Shown here in pieces: positions 1 through 6,545 of a DNA stretch of 8,578 nt. Source of the DNA: Deltaproteobacteria bacterium (lineage in GTDB: Bacteria > Desulfobacterota > Desulfobulbia > Desulfobulbales > Desulfobulbaceae); assembly GCA_024277485.1 (NCBI GenBank), contig JAJRVA010000029.1:1-8578 (forward strand), given 5' to 3'. The number at the start of each line of letters is the position of its first letter. Positions within the stretch are counted from its first letter, which is position 1. The translations under genes were made by a program, and so were the position numbers. Below the pieces are notes generated by a model. It was not told the DNA's origin. It saw only the letters and a program-made list of their open reading frames with translations, and made no database searches.

Positions 1-126
1 CTGGCCCGCAAGATGCTTGAACGCATAGAAGCGGGCAACCCTCCGAAGATGGGACTTTCAAGGTGGCTGCCCGACCTTTCCATGCCGGACTGGACCCTGT
101 TTGGTTCCGAGGATATCGAAAAGTAA
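1..126 (+). CDS. 3' end of an unidentified protein gene (partial)
   Basis: Frame 1 is open from the first base and ends in TAA at 124-126, giving the last 41 residues of a protein whose start lies outside the window. The tail begins LARKMLERIEAGNPPKMG, is rich in Trp, Pro and Leu, and ends in GSEDIEK. Codon choice matches the other genes here, which supports a real coding end. I do not recognise the family from this fragment. The gene converges on the DUF3943 gene with 44 bp between the stops (127-170), where I see no convincing stem followed by a T-run. The coding call is fairly safe; no function is assigned. Confidence 0.6.
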   Translation: MARKMLERIEAGNPPKMGLSRWLPDLSMPDWTLFGSEDIEK

Positions 127-170
127 GGAATTACAGATCAGCGCCCTGTTCCACGTTCGGCCTGCCCGGA

Positions 171-1082
171 TCACCAGGTAACGGTCATTCGCATGCCGTA
201 AAACCGTTCCGGTTCAGCCCCTTGGTCATGACGGAGTTGCTGTACCATGACCGGAGCGAGCATGACATCGGTGTCCCTGGAAAAAATATATTGTGCCCAC
301 CCTTTCATGGCCGGAACGACATGTCCGAACGGGTCGATGAGAAAAAGCGATATGGCTCCAAGGATGCGGCTGCTCAGTACCTTGTCGCCATTTTTCCTGA
401 TCCGGTGCTCCAAAGGAAGCAGTATCTCCGCCACGACCCAGCCCAGAAGGGGGGTAAATATCAGATCCTGGATGGAGACCGGTTCGGCCCAGGCCTCGAT
501 GCCGAATTCGTAAAAGGCGGAGATGGAAAAGGAGAACAGCAGCGACTCCAGCCTCGAATAACCGTAATGACGGGCATAGATGAAATAGGTGGAACCGAAG
601 TAAGGATGGCCTATGTAGTTAATCCAGTAATCATCCTTGTCCCAGTGCCATGAGACCACGTTTTCCTTCCAGTTGTCCCAACTGTCTTCCAGATTGATGT
701 CATCCTTGGTCCAGTTGGATACGTCTTCCGGCAGAAGATAAATGGTTACCATGGCCAGGAAGGCCGGCACCAGAAAATAGACCGAGTCTTCGGCAAGGAT
801 CGAGTAGCGCCCCAGGAATCCATCCTGCTCCGGCGGCTCCAGTTCGTCATACAGTCCGGGCAGATTGAACCCCTCTTCTTCTCCGCTCAGGAAAAGGAAC
901 AGCGTGTCAAAGGGACCGGGGCCGGGGCGGGTCGTAGACGCCTGGAATGGTATGATCTGTTCTTCCCAGTACCAGTCGCCTGCTGTCTGCCGGTCTTCTC
1001 CGGCAGACAGCAGGCCAGGGGGGACAAGGGCGGACTGGACCATAAGGAGCATGAAAAAGACAAAGAGTGCTTTGCAGTTCAT
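171..1082 (-). CDS. DUF3943-family secreted/envelope protein
   Basis: The product is 303 aa. I chose the ATG at 1082-1080 because it opens a classic signal peptide (basic MNCK, hydrophobic run to about residue 20, small residues near SAG at 26-28), whereas an upstream in-frame extension would bury that signal inside a basic, Cys-rich stretch. An AGAAG sits 6 bases upstream. Residues about 136-222 carry the aromatic pattern of DUF3943: DNWKENVVSWHWDKD, then YWINYIGHPYFGS (152-164), a small-residue and aromatic stretch, and AWAEPVSIQDLIFTPLLG (197-214). One hydrophobic segment at about 100-117 could span a membrane. The C-terminus, FYGMRMTVTW, alternates hydrophobic residues and ends in Trp, like an outer-membrane beta-signal. 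The family has no settled biochemical function; an envelope location is inferred. The gene lies 282 bp downstream of the P-loop kinase gene and probably has its own promoter. Confidence 0.85.
   Translation of the reverse strand: MNCKALFVFFMLLMVQSALVPPGLLSAGEDRQTAGDWYWEEQIIPFQASTTRPGPGPFDTLFLFLSGEEEGFNLPGLYDELEPPEQDGFLGRYSILAEDSVYFLVPAFLAMVTIYLLPEDVSNWTKDDINLEDSWDNWKENVVSWHWDKDDYWINYIGHPYFGSTYFIYARHYGYSRLESLLFSFSISAFYEFGIEAWAEPVSIQDLIFTPLLGWVVAEILLPLEHRIRKNGDKVLSSRILGAISLFLIDPFGHVVPAMKGWAQYIFSRDTDVMLAPVMVQQLRHDQGAEPERFYGMRMTVTW
978..1015 (-). repeat. Perfect 16-bp inverted repeat (hairpin) inside the DUF3943 coding region
   Basis: The arms 978-993 (GCCTGCTGTCTGCCGG on the plus strand) and 1000-1015 are exact reverse complements and flank a 6-nt spacer, TCTTCT. 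In the minus-strand mRNA this is a GC-rich 16-bp stem with loop AGAAGA covering about codons 23-35, just after the signal-peptide core. The sequence is read directly. It has no T-run, so it is not a standard terminator. It could be an mRNA structure that slows early elongation or limits decay, a protein-binding site, or a small palindromic insertion. Confidence 0.85.
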
Positions 1083-1364
1083 TGTATCTTCTGTAAATTC
1101 TGTATCACTCCATGGTTTAGAGTAGAGGCGGGCAGGTTTGAGGCAAATTCCCGGGCTGGGGGTTGTATAAAGGTAAAGCCATGAGAAAACAACCCTACAC
1201 CGCAGCCTCTTCGGCAATCTTCTCCAAAAGAGACGGCCATAGCACTTACCTGACATACACCGGTACAAGAACCACGCTGGAACAGGCAATAGCTGTGGAG
1301 GCTGACAGCCTTCAGCATGAAAACCTGATAAACTTGGGCTTAAATACCCGTCTGTTGCTCTTCA
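1083..1364. other. 282-bp gap between the P-loop kinase and DUF3943 genes
   Basis: I see no confident gene in this gap. It should hold the 5' leader and promoter of the minus-strand DUF3943 gene, but no clear -35/-10 pair stands out. A weak minus-strand candidate is TTGCCT, 16 bp, TACTCT just upstream of the gene, and only the TTG part is convincing. A 79-codon minus-strand ORF (1318-1079) fills most of the gap and overlaps the DUF3943 start as ATGA. Its codon use (many A/T-ending codons such as GTA, TCT, ATA, TTA) is unlike its neighbours, so I do not call it a gene. A near-perfect inverted repeat lies at 1297-1313. Confidence 0.4.
1297..1313. repeat. Near-perfect 17-bp inverted repeat, operator- or hairpin-like
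   Basis: GGAGGCTGACAGCCTTC is an inverted repeat centred on base 1305, with one G-T imperfection. With a 2-nt bulge the symmetry extends outward to GCTG at 1292 and CAGC at 1316. It lies about 50 bp past the P-loop kinase stop and about 215 bp before the DUF3943 start. It has no T-run on either strand. A dimeric regulator site or a decay-blocking stem at the 3' end of the kinase mRNA are both possible. Confidence 0.4.
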
Positions 1365-1934
1365 TTACAGCAGGTTAGCACAAGTCAGAACATCTTCCAG
1401 GTCCTGCAGCAGCCCGGCCACCTCCTTCCCGGTATCCAGCACAACGAGCTCGGCAGGAGAAAGTTCCTTCGGCGGTTCAAATGTTTTTTTCTGAACCTGA
1501 AATATTTCCCATCTTCCGTCCGACACCGCTTCCGGGTCGCGGGATCTTTTTTCAAGCCGCCTCTTTACCTCTTCATCACCACAGACACACTGGATGAACA
1601 CCCTGCCCACCCCGATCTCTTCAGCCATTTGCCGAACGCGTTCCCGTTCCTGCCGGTGATGGTATGAACCGTCCAGGACCACTCCACGCCGACCATCCAG
1701 GAGATCCCTGCGGGCCTGGTCCAGCATGGCCTGATAGGTTTGCCGGGTCAACTCTTTCGTGTAAATTCCCTGGTTGATGCCGTCCGGCCTGCGGCTGGTG
1801 GGAGCAAGACCGGCCAGTTCCTTTCGTACCCGGTCCGTATTATAGTACGGCATGTCGCGACGAGCCGCAAAGGACCGGGCCAGGGTGGATTTACCCGAGG
1901 CAACCATGCCGAAAAATACATATATCCTCTGCAT
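1365..1934 (-). CDS. AAA/zeta-toxin-like P-loop kinase (COG0645-type partner of the COG2187 kinase)
   Basis: The product is 189 aa, a small nucleotide-binding kinase. It opens with a beta-strand and a Walker A loop, GMVASGKST (residues 9-17; Lys15 contacts the phosphates). YNTDRVRKELAG (31-42) follows, as in AAA_33 and zeta-toxin-like kinases where an Asp near this place acts on the substrate, then VVLDGSYHHRQERE (85-98) as the Walker B-like strand and an Arg-rich lid at about 124-133. This domain is often fused to the C-terminus of a COG2187 aminoglycoside-phosphotransferase-like domain. Here it starts 6 nt after that gene's UGA and in the same reading frame. The Shine-Dalgarno is weak (CAGG about 4 nt before ATG), so translation probably depends on reinitiation or readthrough from the upstream gene. 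The substrate is unknown; antibiotic resistance should not be assumed. Confidence 0.85.
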   Translation of the reverse strand: MQRIYVFFGMVASGKSTLARSFAARRDMPYYNTDRVRKELAGLAPTSRRPDGINQGIYTKELTRQTYQAMLDQARRDLLDGRRGVVLDGSYHHRQERERVRQMAEEIGVGRVFIQCVCGDEEVKRRLEKRSRDPEAVSDGRWEIFQVQKKTFEPPKELSPAELVVLDTGKEVAGLLQDLEDVLTCANLL

Positions 1935-1940
1935 GACCTG

Positions 1941-2954
1941 TCACCCGGCCGCATAGTGCATTGCCAGCCGGAAATAACCGGCAGCATCATTCGTGCACGC
2001 CTGCCGCACGCCTTCCTCCACAGCCGGATCACCTGCCGTAAACAACCCTATCTTTCCCCGTACATAGGCACGGTAGCATTTGTAGAAATCAAGGACACCT
2101 CTCAGGCTGCTGTCCTGCGATGCCTCGACAAACCGGTCAATCAGCCGGACCGACAATTCCTCCAGGCCGTGAAAATCAAGGTCCATGGCCAGAAAAGCAA
2201 TGTCGCTCGCCACATCACAGTAACGGAAGCGCTGGTTGAACTCGATACAGTCATAGATATACACCTTGTCAGCCAGGCATATATTGGCTGAGTAGAGGTC
2301 GCCGTGGCAGTCCCGGATCTTTTCCTCGCCAATCCGCTGATCAAACAGTTCCTGCTGAGTGAGAAAATGCCGTGCATATCCGGATATGGTATCGAACTGG
2401 TTTGTTGACAGGGCCTCACCCCCGACAAACTCCCGGGTCTGGTCAAAATTTTCCAGAACATTGATTGCCACCGCATCCGCCCTGCCGTAGCGGTCAATCT
2501 CCCCGTTGTGTTCCGCCTGGCTGTAAAAGGGGACCAGGACATCAACCAGGGCATCGATATGTTTCTTCTCCAGCTGGCCGGCACGTATCACGTTCACCAT
2601 CATCCTCTCTTCAGGCATTCGTGCCATCTTCACGCCATACTCCACTATCTCGCCCTCACCGTCCAGTGCAAACACTCCATTTTTGTCCGTGACGGTGACC
2701 AGGCCAAGATAAATCTCCGGGCTGAGCCTGCGGTTGAGCAGCAGTTCCTGCCTGCAGCAGGAGTGGCGTTTTTCCAGGCTGGTAAAATCAAGGAAGCCGA
2801 AATCAACAGGCTTCTTGAACTTATAGACATACTCGCCTGCCAATATGACGTAGGAAATGTGGGTCTGCACAAGCCTGATGTCAGGGGCCTCATGTTCATA
2901 GGCCGAGGGAACAAGAAGGGCCTGAATAAAGTCAGGAAGGTTTTCAGCGGTCAT
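1941..2954 (-). CDS. COG2187-type aminoglycoside-phosphotransferase-like kinase
   Basis: The product is 337 aa with a protein-kinase-like (APH/choline kinase) fold. YVYKFKKPVDFGFLDF at 43-57 holds the candidate ATP-binding lysine and is typical of COG2187. The catalytic loop is RDCHGDLYSANIC (214-226), the HGDxxxxN motif with Asp219 as likely base and Asn224 as metal ligand. The DFG-equivalent Asp is in YIYDCIEF (Asp235), and FRYCDVASDIAFLAMDLD (243-260) completes the family signature. The start at 2954 is supported by GGAG 6 nt upstream. It is the first gene of the minus-strand unit and diverges from larB across about 80-140 bp. Members of this family annotated as aminoglycoside phosphotransferases are not shown to confer resistance, and the real substrate is unknown. 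The ORF ends at a UGA placed exactly where fused homologues continue into the P-loop kinase domain. Confidence 0.88.
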   Translation of the reverse strand: MTAENLPDFIQALLVPSAYEHEAPDIRLVQTHISYVILAGEYVYKFKKPVDFGFLDFTSLEKRHSCCRQELLLNRRLSPEIYLGLVTVTDKNGVFALDGEGEIVEYGVKMARMPEERMMVNVIRAGQLEKKHIDALVDVLVPFYSQAEHNGEIDRYGRADAVAINVLENFDQTREFVGGEALSTNQFDTISGYARHFLTQQELFDQRIGEEKIRDCHGDLYSANICLADKVYIYDCIEFNQRFRYCDVASDIAFLAMDLDFHGLEELSVRLIDRFVEASQDSSLRGVLDFYKCYRAYVRGKIGLFTAGDPAVEEGVRQACTNDAAGYFRLAMHYAAG

Positions 2955-3033
2955 ACTTTTCTCCAGGGAAATATCAACAGTTATCCTCTACAAAAATTCC
3001 GGCATACTCTACCAGAAGAGGAGGTCGGCGTAA
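2955..3033. promoter_or_regulatory. Divergent intergenic region between the COG2187 kinase gene and the larB leader
   Basis: This 79-bp AT-richer stretch must carry the start signals for both directions. On the minus strand a GGAG (complement of 2961-2964) serves the kinase gene. On the plus strand a weak pair, TTATCC (2981-2986), 16 bp, CATACT (3003-3008), could drive larB, but it would leave almost no leader before the ribosome-binding site at 3019-3025. I give the region as regulatory by position, not by a strong motif. Confidence 0.3.
3019..3025 (+). promoter_or_regulatory. Strong Shine-Dalgarno AGGAGGT serving the upstream ORF before larB
   Basis: AGGAGGT is a near-full complement of the 16S 3' end and sits 8 nt before the ATG at 3034. 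It is the best ribosome-binding site in the window. It is too far from the larB ATG at 3092 (66 nt) or the GTG at 3056 (30 nt) to serve larB directly. Its target is therefore the short ORF that starts at 3034. Confidence 0.7.
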
Positions 3034-3099
3034 ATGTTTACCAACCGGATGACCTGTGGTAAAGTCAAACCTGAAAAACAGGCCGGACATAATGAATGA
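3034..3099 (+). CDS. Putative 21-codon leader peptide (upstream ORF) overlapping larB
   Basis: ATG at 3034 opens a 21-codon ORF, beginning MFTNRMTCGKVKPEK, that ends at TGA 3097-3099. Its stop lies inside the larB start region: the larB ATG is at 3092, an 8-nt overlap in another frame (+1 relative shift). A near-ideal AGGAGGT 8 nt upstream of its ATG suggests it is truly translated, while larB itself has only a modest AGG 9 nt before its ATG. The likely role is translational coupling: ribosomes ending the leader reinitiate at larB. The peptide is short and basic, with one Cys and one His and no run of a single amino acid, so classical amino-acid attenuation is not indicated. It is too short for homology to be judged by eye. 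Confidence 0.45.
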   Translation: MFTNRMTCGKVKPEKQAGHNE

Positions 3100-3850
3100 A
3101 AATGAACTGAAAAAACTTCTTGCCCAGGTGCGGGACCACTCGCTGACCACCAGTGAAGCTGTTCACAGGCTCCGCAACTTCCCTGCTGAACAGCTGGAAT
3201 CCGCTCATCTCGACCACCATCGACAGCTCCGCACCGGTTTTCCCGAGGCTGTTTTCGGCGAAAACAAAACAGCCGCGCACCTGATCGAGATCCTTGCTGC
3301 CATGCTCAAGCAGGAAAATGTCGTCCTGGCCACCCGGGTCAGTGCCGGGAAAGCCGCGGAGGTCCTCCACAAACTGGACGGCCTGACCTATCACGATACG
3401 CCACGCATGCTGACCGGGAACGATCACCGTATTGCTCCGGACAGCGGCCGCGGCACGGTCGTCATTGTTACCGCTGGCACATCAGACCTTCCGGTTGCCG
3501 AGGAGGCCAGGATTACCCTTGAGAGCTTGGGGCACCGGGTGAAGACGGTCTACGATGCCGGAGTGGCCGGACTGCACCGCATACTTGCGCAGACCCCGGT
3601 GCTGCAGAGGGCCACTGCCCTGATCGTTGTGGCCGGTATGGAGGGGGCCCTGCCCGGCGTGGTGTCCGGGATGGTCAGCACCCCGGTTGTCGCGGTCCCG
3701 ACCAGTGTCGGCTACGGAACCGGGGCCGGCGGCCTGGCCGCCCTGCTTGGCATGCTCAACAGCTGCGCGCCCGGTCTGGCTGTGGTCAACATTGACAACG
3801 GTTTCGGCGCTGCATGCATGGCTGCCGCAATCAACCGGAAAACGGGCTGA
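3092..3850 (+). CDS. larB: LarB, pyridinium-3,5-biscarboxylic acid mononucleotide synthase (nickel-pincer cofactor)
   Basis: The product is 252 aa. LarB carboxylates and hydrolyses nicotinic acid adenine dinucleotide to P2CMN, the first step towards the nickel-pincer nucleotide of lactate racemase and related enzymes; it is cytosolic. The N-terminal third is helical. The C-terminal domain resembles AIR carboxylase (PurE): VVIVTAGTSDLPVAEEA (123-137), VVAGMEGALPGVVSGM (179-194), TPVVAVPTSVGYGTGAGG (197-214), then LNSCAPGLAVVNIDNGFGA (222-240). Cys225 lies where LarB proteins have the cysteine reported to act on the pyridine ring. I prefer ATG 3092 because a GTG at 3056 lacks a ribosome-binding site and a stop lies just before it. 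Length fits the family. No larC, larE or larA-like gene is in view. An upstream ORF overlaps the start, so expression may be coupled to it. Identification is firm; the enzyme served is unknown. Confidence 0.93.
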   Translation: MNENELKKLLAQVRDHSLTTSEAVHRLRNFPAEQLESAHLDHHRQLRTGFPEAVFGENKTAAHLIEILAAMLKQENVVLATRVSAGKAAEVLHKLDGLTYHDTPRMLTGNDHRIAPDSGRGTVVIVTAGTSDLPVAEEARITLESLGHRVKTVYDAGVAGLHRILAQTPVLQRATALIVVAGMEGALPGVVSGMVSTPVVAVPTSVGYGTGAGGLAALLGMLNSCAPGLAVVNIDNGFGAACMAAAINRKTG

Positions 3851-3879
3851 GGCACCCCTGGAAAAAATCCCCCCTGCTG

Positions 3880-3908
3880 TTGCGGAAAAACCGTGATCGT
3901 CGTATAGT
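3880..3908 (+). promoter_or_regulatory. Sigma70-type promoter for secDF
   Basis: TTGCGG (3880-3885), a 17-bp spacer and TATAGT (3903-3908) form a good -35/-10 pair: TTG intact and five of six bases in the -10. Transcription would start near 3915 and leave a leader of about 60 nt before the ATG at 3974. The site lies entirely in the larB-secDF gap (3851-3973), where I see no larB terminator, so readthrough from larB remains possible. Confidence 0.6.
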
Positions 3909-3973
3909 GTTACGTTTTCAGCTTCCAACCTGGATAAACGAACATTTTGATCATTAAAACAAGAGCATAACGA

Positions 3974-6538
3974 ATGAATACTTCCCTGAAAGTGAAAATT
4001 ATCCTGCTGACAGGTCTTGTCCTGTTTTCAGTCATGGCCATTGTTCCCTCTTTTTATGCTGACGCGCCGTCCTGGTGGAAAAAATATTTAGCTCCGGAAG
4101 GCCTGAAACTCGGCCTTGACCTGCAGGGCGGGGTGCACATGGTTCTGCAGGTAGACCTGGAAAAGGCAGCGGAGAAATCCCTGGATATCTCCGCATCGCA
4201 ACTCAAGGATGCCCTGGCGGAAAAAAATATTACTGCTGTCCAGATTGATTCCGGGGACCCCGACAAGGTTATCTTCACCCTGCCGAACACCGGCGCTGTC
4301 GATACGGTTCAGCAGGTGATCAGCGGTGATTTTCCGAACCTTGATATTACTATCGATGCCGAAGAGGGAAGTTTTCCGCGCATTACCCTGCAGCTGAAGC
4401 AGGAGGAAATTGATTTTATCCAGGAGAATGCCGTCAACCAGTCCCTGGAAATCATCCGTAACCGGATAGACCAGTTCGGTGTTGCCGAACCGGTCATTCT
4501 CCGCCAGGGGGAAAACGAGATAGTTGTCCAGCTCCCCGGGGTCAAGGACCAGCAGAGGGCCATGGACCTCATCGGCCAGACCGCGCAGCTTGAATTCAAG
4601 CTTGTCTACGATGATGCCGGTATCAACCTGCAGCAGCTGATCAACACTGCGGTCAGCAACGGACAGTGGAACTTCGGAGGCAGCCGCAAACAGCTCAACC
4701 TGGCTCTGCAGGGACAGATCCCCCAGGACAGTGAAGTCTATTTTGAAAAGCATGTCGATTCCCAGACCCGCCAGGAATCCAAGATTCCCCTGCTTCTGCA
4801 CAGGCAGGTGCTGATGACCGGCGAGATGGTCAAGGATGCCCAGGTCCGCATCGGCGGCAGTTTCAATGAACCCTATGTCAGCCTCGATCTCACCGGCCCG
4901 GGAGGGAAGATTTTTGGTAATGTTACGGAAAAAAATGTTGGCAAACGGCTGGCAATTGTCCTGGACGAGGTCATCCGCTCGGCCCCGGTGATCAGGGAGA
5001 GAATCCTTGGCGGCAAGGCCCAGATTTCCGGGAATTTTACCCATGCCGAAGCAAGTGACCTGGCCATTGTCCTGCGTGTCGGCGCGCTCCCCGCCCCCAT
5101 TGAAGTCATCCAGAACCTGACGGTCGGGGCCAGCCTCGGGCATGACTCCATCCAGAAGGGACTCATATCCGGCCTCTTTGGCGCGCTCGTGGTTCTCGTC
5201 TTCATGGTCATCTATTACCGGCTCTCCGGTGTAATAGCCGACCTTGCCCTGGTCCTGAACATTCTTTTCCTCTTCGTGGGGCTGGCCATGCTCAGTGCGA
5301 CGCTTACCCTGCCGGGCATTGCCGGTATCATCCTCTCCATCGGCATGGCGGTTGATGCCAATGTGCTGATCTTTGAGCGGATGCGGGAGGAATTTGCCCT
5401 GGGGAAATCCGTCAAGTCCGGCGTTGACGGCGGTTTTGACAAGGCCTTCTGGTCCATTGTCGACTCTCAGGTCACCACCCTTATAACGGCCCTGGCCCTG
5501 TTCATGTTCGGCACCGGTCCCATCAAGGGTTTTGCCGTTACCCTGTCGCTGGGTATCATTTTCAACCTCTTTGCGGTCCTCTTCTGCTCCCGTCTGGTCT
5601 ACGAGATTCTCTACACGAAAAAAAGTCTGAAAGAGCTGCGGTTCCTCCAGGTCATCAAGAAATCCAATTTCGATTTCATGAAGATCAGGAACGTGACCTT
5701 TGGACTGTCCGGCCTGATGATCCTAATCGGCCTGGTCGCCTTTGTCCAGATTCTCCGCGGTGAGGCCAACCTGGGGGTTGATTTCTCGGGCGGCTCCATG
5801 CTCCAGTACAAGGCTGAGCAGCCATTTCAACTCAATGAGGTCCGGTCCGCATTCAAGAGAAACGGCTGGGATACCATTGACCTGCAGCAGGTTACCGGAG
5901 AAAACAGGCTGATCATCAAGATGAAAAAATCCGAGGAAACAGTCGGCCACCTGGGCAAGGAAATTACCGCTGTCCTCACCAAGGAAGAGGCCGACAAGGG
6001 GTTTGTCCTGGAAAGCCAGTCGGAAATCGGCTCCTCAATCAGCGCCGTTCTCAGGAACAAGGCCATCCAGGCCATCACCATATCACTGCTGGGCGTCCTG
6101 ATCTACCTGGCCCTGCGTTTTGACTTGAGTTTCGGGGTGGCGGCCGCATCCGCGACCTTCCATGATGTCCTGGTCGTGCTTGGCATCTGCTGGCTGATGA
6201 ACGTGGAGATCACCCTGCTCATTGTCACGGCCCTGCTGACCCTGGCCGGCTACTCCCTGAATGACTCGGTGGTTGTTTTTGACCGGATCCGCGAAAATAT
6301 GCAGAAGAAAAAAGAGGACAACTTTTACAACATCATCAATGCCAGCATCAACCAGGTGATGGGCAGAACCGTGGTCACCTCGCTGACCACCGCTCTGGTC
6401 CTGATCTCGCTGTTTTTTTTCGGCGGGTCGGCAATTCATGACTTTTCCTTTGCCCTGCTGACCGGTGTTGTTGTGGGAACCTATTCCTCAATTTTTGTTG
6501 CCAGCCCGATCCTCAGCTTCTGGCCGAGGAAAGAGTAA
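3974..6538 (+). CDS. secDF: SecDF fusion, Sec translocon accessory membrane protein
   Basis: The product is 854 aa with SecD and SecF in one chain. SecDF uses the ion gradient across the inner membrane to pull substrates out of SecYEG on the periplasmic side. The SecD half (about 1-548) has TM1 at 7-27, the GLKLGLDLQGG motif (43-53), a large periplasmic P1 domain (about 55-390) and five further TM segments with GMAVDANVLIFERMREE (457-473), which holds the charged residue used in ion transport. A short cytosolic linker (about 549-570) leads to the SecF half: TM at 574-594, LGVDFSGGS (600-608), a small periplasmic domain, then five TMs with FHDVLVVLG (729-737) and GYSLNDSVVVFDRIREN (759-775). 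Total length equals separate SecD (about 530) plus SecF (about 310), with no duplication or loss. The start follows an AAGAG 8 nt upstream. The usual yajC neighbour is absent; a YkgJ-like gene follows after 7 bp. Confidence 0.96.
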   Translation: MNTSLKVKIILLTGLVLFSVMAIVPSFYADAPSWWKKYLAPEGLKLGLDLQGGVHMVLQVDLEKAAEKSLDISASQLKDALAEKNITAVQIDSGDPDKVIFTLPNTGAVDTVQQVISGDFPNLDITIDAEEGSFPRITLQLKQEEIDFIQENAVNQSLEIIRNRIDQFGVAEPVILRQGENEIVVQLPGVKDQQRAMDLIGQTAQLEFKLVYDDAGINLQQLINTAVSNGQWNFGGSRKQLNLALQGQIPQDSEVYFEKHVDSQTRQESKIPLLLHRQVLMTGEMVKDAQVRIGGSFNEPYVSLDLTGPGGKIFGNVTEKNVGKRLAIVLDEVIRSAPVIRERILGGKAQISGNFTHAEASDLAIVLRVGALPAPIEVIQNLTVGASLGHDSIQKGLISGLFGALVVLVFMVIYYRLSGVIADLALVLNILFLFVGLAMLSATLTLPGIAGIILSIGMAVDANVLIFERMREEFALGKSVKSGVDGGFDKAFWSIVDSQVTTLITALALFMFGTGPIKGFAVTLSLGIIFNLFAVLFCSRLVYEILYTKKSLKELRFLQVIKKSNFDFMKIRNVTFGLSGLMILIGLVAFVQILRGEANLGVDFSGGSMLQYKAEQPFQLNEVRSAFKRNGWDTIDLQQVTGENRLIIKMKKSEETVGHLGKEITAVLTKEEADKGFVLESQSEIGSSISAVLRNKAIQAITISLLGVLIYLALRFDLSFGVAAASATFHDVLVVLGICWLMNVEITLLIVTALLTLAGYSLNDSVVVFDRIRENMQKKKEDNFYNIINASINQVMGRTVVTSLTTALVLISLFFFGGSAIHDFSFALLTGVVVGTYSSIFVASPILSFWPRKE

Positions 6539-6545
6539 GACCGGG

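Noticed and set aside
1083..1289. An N-terminal extension of the DUF3943 protein to 1289
   Set aside because: The extension is basic and Cys-rich and would hide a clear signal peptide that begins at the ATG at 1082.
1941..1943. UGA as a selenocysteine codon in the kinase
   Set aside because: No redox motif surrounds it, the position is a domain linker, and I see no SECIS-like hairpin just downstream.
1941..2954. An antibiotic-resistance aminoglycoside phosphotransferase
   Set aside because: The KFKKPVDFGFLDF and CIEF...DVASDIAFLAMDLD signatures place it in COG2187, a housekeeping-type family not shown to inactivate drugs.
2508..3062. A 184-codon plus-strand ORF across the 5' part of the COG2187 kinase gene
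   Set aside because: It is antisense to a clear kinase domain and has no ribosome-binding site or recognisable motif.
3056..3091. GTG 3056 as the larB start
   Set aside because: It has no ribosome-binding site, sits just after an in-frame TGA (3050-3052), and would add 12 residues not needed for the family length.
3592..3850. PurE (AIR carboxylase) instead of LarB
   Set aside because: The C-terminal domain is PurE-like, but the helical N-terminal third, total length and the NSCAPGLAVVNIDNGFGA signature are those of LarB.
4088..5143. A 351-codon minus-strand ORF inside secDF
   Set aside because: It is fully antisense to conserved SecD sequence, and open antisense frames are common in GC-rich genes.
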